DNA from: Lachnoclostridium sp. UBA6558
Lineage (GTDB): Bacteria; Bacillota; Clostridia; Lachnospirales; Lachnospiraceae
Direction: 5' to 3'
Length of the DNA stretch: 7,651 bases
Assembly: GCA_002434335.1 (NCBI GenBank)
Contig: DJJW01000035.1
Span: 41,152-48,802, forward strand
A program made the position numbers and the translations under genes. The notes beneath the pieces are model-generated. The model had not been told where the DNA came from and ran no database searches. It saw nothing but the letters and a program-made list of their open reading frames with translations. Positions 4,649 through 7,651 of the stretch are shown here, piece after piece (the stretch's first letter is position 1; each line of letters opens with the position of its first letter).

Positions 4649-7414
4649 TTAACTGAAAATATCCTCCAGCTCTTCTTTCGTAAGAGAATTAATAAATACC
4701 TCCTGAGACTGTATTACAGAATCAGACAGGTTTTTCTTCTTAAGCTGAAGTTTATAGATCTTCTCTTCTATTGTTCCTTTGGTTATCAGTTTGATTACAT
4801 GTACTGAATTCATCTGACCGATGCGGTAGGCTCTGTCAGTTGCCTGATCTTCCACTGCGGGATTCCACCAAGGGTCATAATGAATTACAGTATCTGCTCC
4901 CGTTAAATTAAGCCCGGTGCCACCAGCCTTTAAGGATATGAGGAATACTTCTCCTTCTCCTTGGTTAAAACGTTTGACAAATTCATTACGTTCCTTCACT
5001 TTAGTTGAACCTTCCAGGTAAAAGCTTCTGATGTTACTTTTCTCAAGCTCATTCTCTATGAGTGATAACATGGAGGTAAACTGTGAGAATACCAGGATTC
5101 GGTGGCCGTTGGCCAGACAGTCCGTAATAATTTCCATCAGCAGCTCCAGTTTTCCGCTGCCTCCGGAATAATTCTCAATAAAGGTACCGGGATGGCAGCA
5201 AATCTGTCTCAGCCTGGTAAGAGCCGCCAGGATTTTCAGCTTGCTCTTTTGCAGTCCTTTCTCCTGTATTTCCAGATTAATCTCATTCTTGGCATTCTCA
5301 ACATATGCCATATAGATCTTTTTCTGCTCCTCCAACATATCCGTAAGCATTTTGGTCTCTACTTTATCCGGCAGTTCAAGAAGTACATCCTTTTTCATAC
5401 GCCTTAAAATAAAGGGAAGGATTCTTTTATTTAAATCCTCTAATACCCCTTCCTCTTCCCGCATTATTGGTTTCTCATATTGATTCACAAATCTTGCGTG
5501 GTGAAATAAATAATCCGGCATAATAAAATCAAAGATTGACCACAACTCTGACAAGGAATTCTCTATGGGAGTACCTGTTAAAGCAAAACGGTGTTCTGCT
5601 TCTAGTAATTTTACTGATTTGGCATTGAGGGAATCCGCATTTTTAATATACTGAGCCTCATCGATAAATACTGTATGGAAACAATGTTTTTGATAGAAAT
5701 TAATGTCCCTGCGGATTAAGGGATAAGAGGTTATAAGTACATCCGTCTCTTCATTATTTTCTATCATTTCCTGTCTTTCCTTCGGATTACCGGTTACGAC
5801 TGTAGTACGCAGCATTGGTGCAAAATTCTCTATTTCGTCCTGCCAGTTATAGGTCAAGGAGGAAGGGCATACTATAAGGAATTTCTTTTCGGGTTCGATT
5901 TCTTTAATGGCTGCAATGAATACAATGGTCTGCAATGTTTTACCAAGCCCCATATCGTCAGCTAAGATGCCGCCAAGCTGATTGTTTGACAGGGTTCTAA
6001 GCCATTTATAACCGATTACCTGATAACTCCTAAGCTCTGCTTGTATTCCCTTCGGTATTTCGTACTCAATACTATTCGGATTAATGATTGCTTCTACCAG
6101 ACGATTAAAGCTATCAGATTTAACTACCTGATATTTGCTGGTACTCAGAACATTATTCAGGTAGATAGCTGAGCTCTTTGGAATATTGACAGTCTCCCCG
6201 TTCATATCACCGGCAACGCCAAGGTTATTAAGGATTTCCCAGATACCGGAGATATTTTCATCCTCAAGATTAATAAAGCTTCCGTCTTTTAAACGGTAAT
6301 ATTTTTTCTTTAAACGGAAGGAGCGGAACATGTCCTTTAATTCATCACCGGGAATCTCCTCGTAATTCAGGTCCATTTCCAGCAGATTCAAGCCATTGCT
6401 TACTCTTAAACCGGCTTTCATGTTACCTGGAGTCTTAATACCAATCTTTTTGAAAGTTTCGGAATAATATAATTCACAGAACTCCGCCAGTTCCTTAATG
6501 GAACCGGTTAGAAACTGATAGATTTCATCATCGTTTCGCATGACAAAGCCATGCTGTTTCGGCTGAAAACCAAGCTTCTCCAGGAATTCTATGCAGTTTT
6601 CCTCTTTTGCAGGCTGTCTTACGATAATAAAATTGTCTATTGGTGCATTGTCAAAGGCATTGAATTCGTAAGTACCATAGCGGAATTTAAGCTCCGCATG
6701 GACATTGTTCTTATTTCTGTCCAAATAAACAACAGGTTCTAAATCCGCTACGATAAAACGGTCTTTAATTTCTTTTGGTACGTTTAATTTCAATGTCTCA
6801 GTAATTCGAGGTAAAACAGCCTCTAAGAATTTATTCTTATTCTGTCCCTTAAACAGCAAGGGTTCCTTATTTATTCCAAGGTTGTTATAAAAGGGCAGAT
6901 AGTTGTTTAAGAAACGCTTACTGGGTTTGTACAGACAGTCCTTAAAAAAAAGCAATTCTCCCGATTGCATTACAGGTATAACACCGCTGCCTTCCGCATA
7001 ATCCATAACAATTCCGTCTTCTATCAGGGATAGATCGTAATTCAAAACCGGATTGTCCTGGGTAAATACTACATCCTCATAAATCTTTCCGTACAGGTCC
7101 AAAGTAAATTCCATTCCCTCCATAAGATTTAAGAGCCTGAGCAGCATATTTTTGGTCAGCATAACATTGGTTTTTGAAAATAGTCTGGAGTAGAACAGCT
7201 TGTCTATTCCTTCCTGTATCTCATAGATTTCCATTATATAATCCAGTATCTTCTGTGACTGCTTGTCAAATTTACTTTCACCGGGTAAGAACTTAAATTC
7301 CTTCCCAATAACAATTGTTTCTTTGTTATACATATCAGACAGGAATTTCTTTACTGTCTGTACTTTGTAATAATGATGATTTCCCACACGAAGAGATAAC
7401 ATGGCGGCATTCAT
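4649..7414 (-). CDS. SNF2-family DNA-dependent ATPase/helicase body (5' part separated by in-frame TAG)
   Basis: Swi2/Snf2 (SF2) ATPase, presumed to bind and remodel DNA or protein-DNA complexes; the cellular role of the bacterial group is not settled. Residues 1 to about 440 resemble the bacterial SNF2-helicase-associated region. The motor follows: Q-like LRSYQVIGYKWL (461-472), Walker A DDMGLGKT (486-493), DEAQ box (585-588), motif III LTGTP (612-616), then the second RecA lobe with VFSQF (775-779), motif V SLKAGGTGLNL (827-837) and motif VI QATDRAYRIGQ (857-867). All motor motifs look intact. Family members are usually around 1,000-1,100 residues with an N-terminal SWIM zinc finger; that finger is encoded upstream in the same frame, past a TAG at 7492-7490. 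The ATG at 7414 has no Shine-Dalgarno sequence, and no ATG, GTG or TTG in frame lies between it and the TAG. It is therefore probably not a natural start, and the gene really spans 4649 to beyond 7651. It converges on the tyrS transcript. Confidence 0.88.
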   Translation of the reverse strand: MNAAMLSLRVGNHHYYKVQTVKKFLSDMYNKETIVIGKEFKFLPGESKFDKQSQKILDYIMEIYEIQEGIDKLFYSRLFSKTNVMLTKNMLLRLLNLMEGMEFTLDLYGKIYEDVVFTQDNPVLNYDLSLIEDGIVMDYAEGSGVIPVMQSGELLFFKDCLYKPSKRFLNNYLPFYNNLGINKEPLLFKGQNKNKFLEAVLPRITETLKLNVPKEIKDRFIVADLEPVVYLDRNKNNVHAELKFRYGTYEFNAFDNAPIDNFIIVRQPAKEENCIEFLEKLGFQPKQHGFVMRNDDEIYQFLTGSIKELAEFCELYYSETFKKIGIKTPGNMKAGLRVSNGLNLLEMDLNYEEIPGDELKDMFRSFRLKKKYYRLKDGSFINLEDENISGIWEILNNLGVAGDMNGETVNIPKSSAIYLNNVLSTSKYQVVKSDSFNRLVEAIINPNSIEYEIPKGIQAELRSYQVIGYKWLRTLSNNQLGGILADDMGLGKTLQTIVFIAAIKEIEPEKKFLIVCPSSLTYNWQDEIENFAPMLRTTVVTGNPKERQEMIENNEETDVLITSYPLIRRDINFYQKHCFHTVFIDEAQYIKNADSLNAKSVKLLEAEHRFALTGTPIENSLSELWSIFDFIMPDYLFHHARFVNQYEKPIMREEEGVLEDLNKRILPFILRRMKKDVLLELPDKVETKMLTDMLEEQKKIYMAYVENAKNEINLEIQEKGLQKSKLKILAALTRLRQICCHPGTFIENYSGGSGKLELLMEIITDCLANGHRILVFSQFTSMLSLIENELEKSNIRSFYLEGSTKVKERNEFVKRFNQGEGEVFLISLKAGGTGLNLTGADTVIHYDPWWNPAVEDQATDRAYRIGQMNSVHVIKLITKGTIEEKIYKLQLKKKNLSDSVIQSQEVFINSLTKEELEDIFS

Positions 7415-7489
7415 ATCATTTCGTATTATATTCGGAATTGATAAAGTCGGCTTGATATGAAAGGTTTCACCTTTCGTTATAGCATCTTC

Positions 7490-7651
7490 CTAATTATTGA
7501 AATAACCAAGTATCTGATATACTAATTTCTCTTCCGGACTTTCCGGTTCCTCCATTAAGGAACGTTCCACATAATTGAGCACGAAAAACAGGGCAGCAAC
7601 CACATGGCGGCAAGCCCCGTTATCTTTTATGTGTTCCGGACAATTACATTT
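7490..7651 (-). pseudogene. SWIM zinc-finger segment of the same SNF2 gene, ending at in-frame TAG (5' end outside window)
   Basis: Reading from the right edge, 53 codons in the same frame as the SNF2 body encode CNCPEH...GACRHVVAALFF. This gives the CxC-x9-CxH pattern of a SWIM zinc finger, a nucleic-acid or protein binding module typically fused to the N-terminus of bacterial SNF2 ATPases. A hydrophobic helix and the linker SPEEKLVYQILGYFNN follow. The frame then meets TAG at 7492-7490. Beyond it, 25 sense codons (EDAITKGETFHIKPTLSI and onward) lead straight into the ATG at 7414 with no frameshift. Domain order and frame agree with a single gene interrupted by one nonsense codon. The rest of the N-terminus lies outside the window. 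Confidence 0.75.

Noticed and set aside
5102..5407. Plus-strand 101-codon ORF
   Set aside because: It is antisense to the second RecA lobe of the SNF2 gene, with composition expected of an opposite-strand shadow and no Shine-Dalgarno sequence.
6551..6742. Plus-strand 63-codon ORF
   Set aside because: It is antisense to the SNF2-associated region, with no ribosome binding site and no recognisable protein features.
7490..7492. TAG as a pyrrolysine codon, or programmed read-through
   Set aside because: Pyrrolysine is known mainly in methylamine methyltransferases, no pyl genes are in view, and the position is a linker and not an active site. The neighbouring gene is broken by TAA, which pyrrolysine cannot explain. 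Simple nonsense mutation or error is more likely.

Overview
The window looks like a chromosomal segment of a low-to-moderate GC clostridium, most likely a plant-fibre-degrading member of the Lachnospiraceae. The clues are strong AGGAGG ribosome binding sites, Firmicutes-type -35/-10 promoters, a clostridial-type TyrRS, a zinc-ribbon/two-TM protein of a kind I associate with Lachnospiraceae, and a tandem GH43 glycosidase. This assignment comes from protein resemblance only; no rRNA or marker search was possible.

Layout, left to right. (1) Positions 1-1622, minus strand: the first 540 residues of a cytoplasmic protein with two GH43 beta-propeller modules, running off the left edge. (2) Positions 1623-2116: a 494-bp divergent control region. 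It holds a minus-strand promoter with a leader of about 180 nt for the GH43 gene, a plus-strand promoter with a leader of only about 26 nt for tyrS, and several short direct and inverted repeats around the GH43 promoter. (3) Positions 2117-3352, plus strand: tyrS, complete, with an unusual HIGH motif. (4) Positions 3383-4372, plus strand: a gene 30 bp behind tyrS encoding an N-terminal zinc ribbon, an acidic linker, two transmembrane helices and a C-terminal helical tail. It is cut by an in-frame TAA inside the first transmembrane helix. (5) Positions 4373-4648: a convergent intergenic region with a 15-bp perfect hairpin, probably the terminator of the tyrS transcript. (6) Positions 4649-7651, minus strand: a SWIM/SNF2-family ATPase gene running off the right edge. 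It is cut by an in-frame TAG between the SWIM zinc finger and the SNF2-associated/helicase body.

The genes do not form one pathway. tyrS (translation) and the zinc-ribbon gene look cotranscribed. The GH43 gene is a separately controlled sugar-catabolism gene. The SNF2 gene converges on the tyrS transcript. No mobile element, CRISPR array, tRNA or rRNA was seen, and I found no convincing new biological system. The most noteworthy signal is that two neighbouring genes each carry one in-frame stop codon while coding sense is otherwise intact on both sides. Recent nonsense mutation or sequence error explains this best; recoding is less likely.
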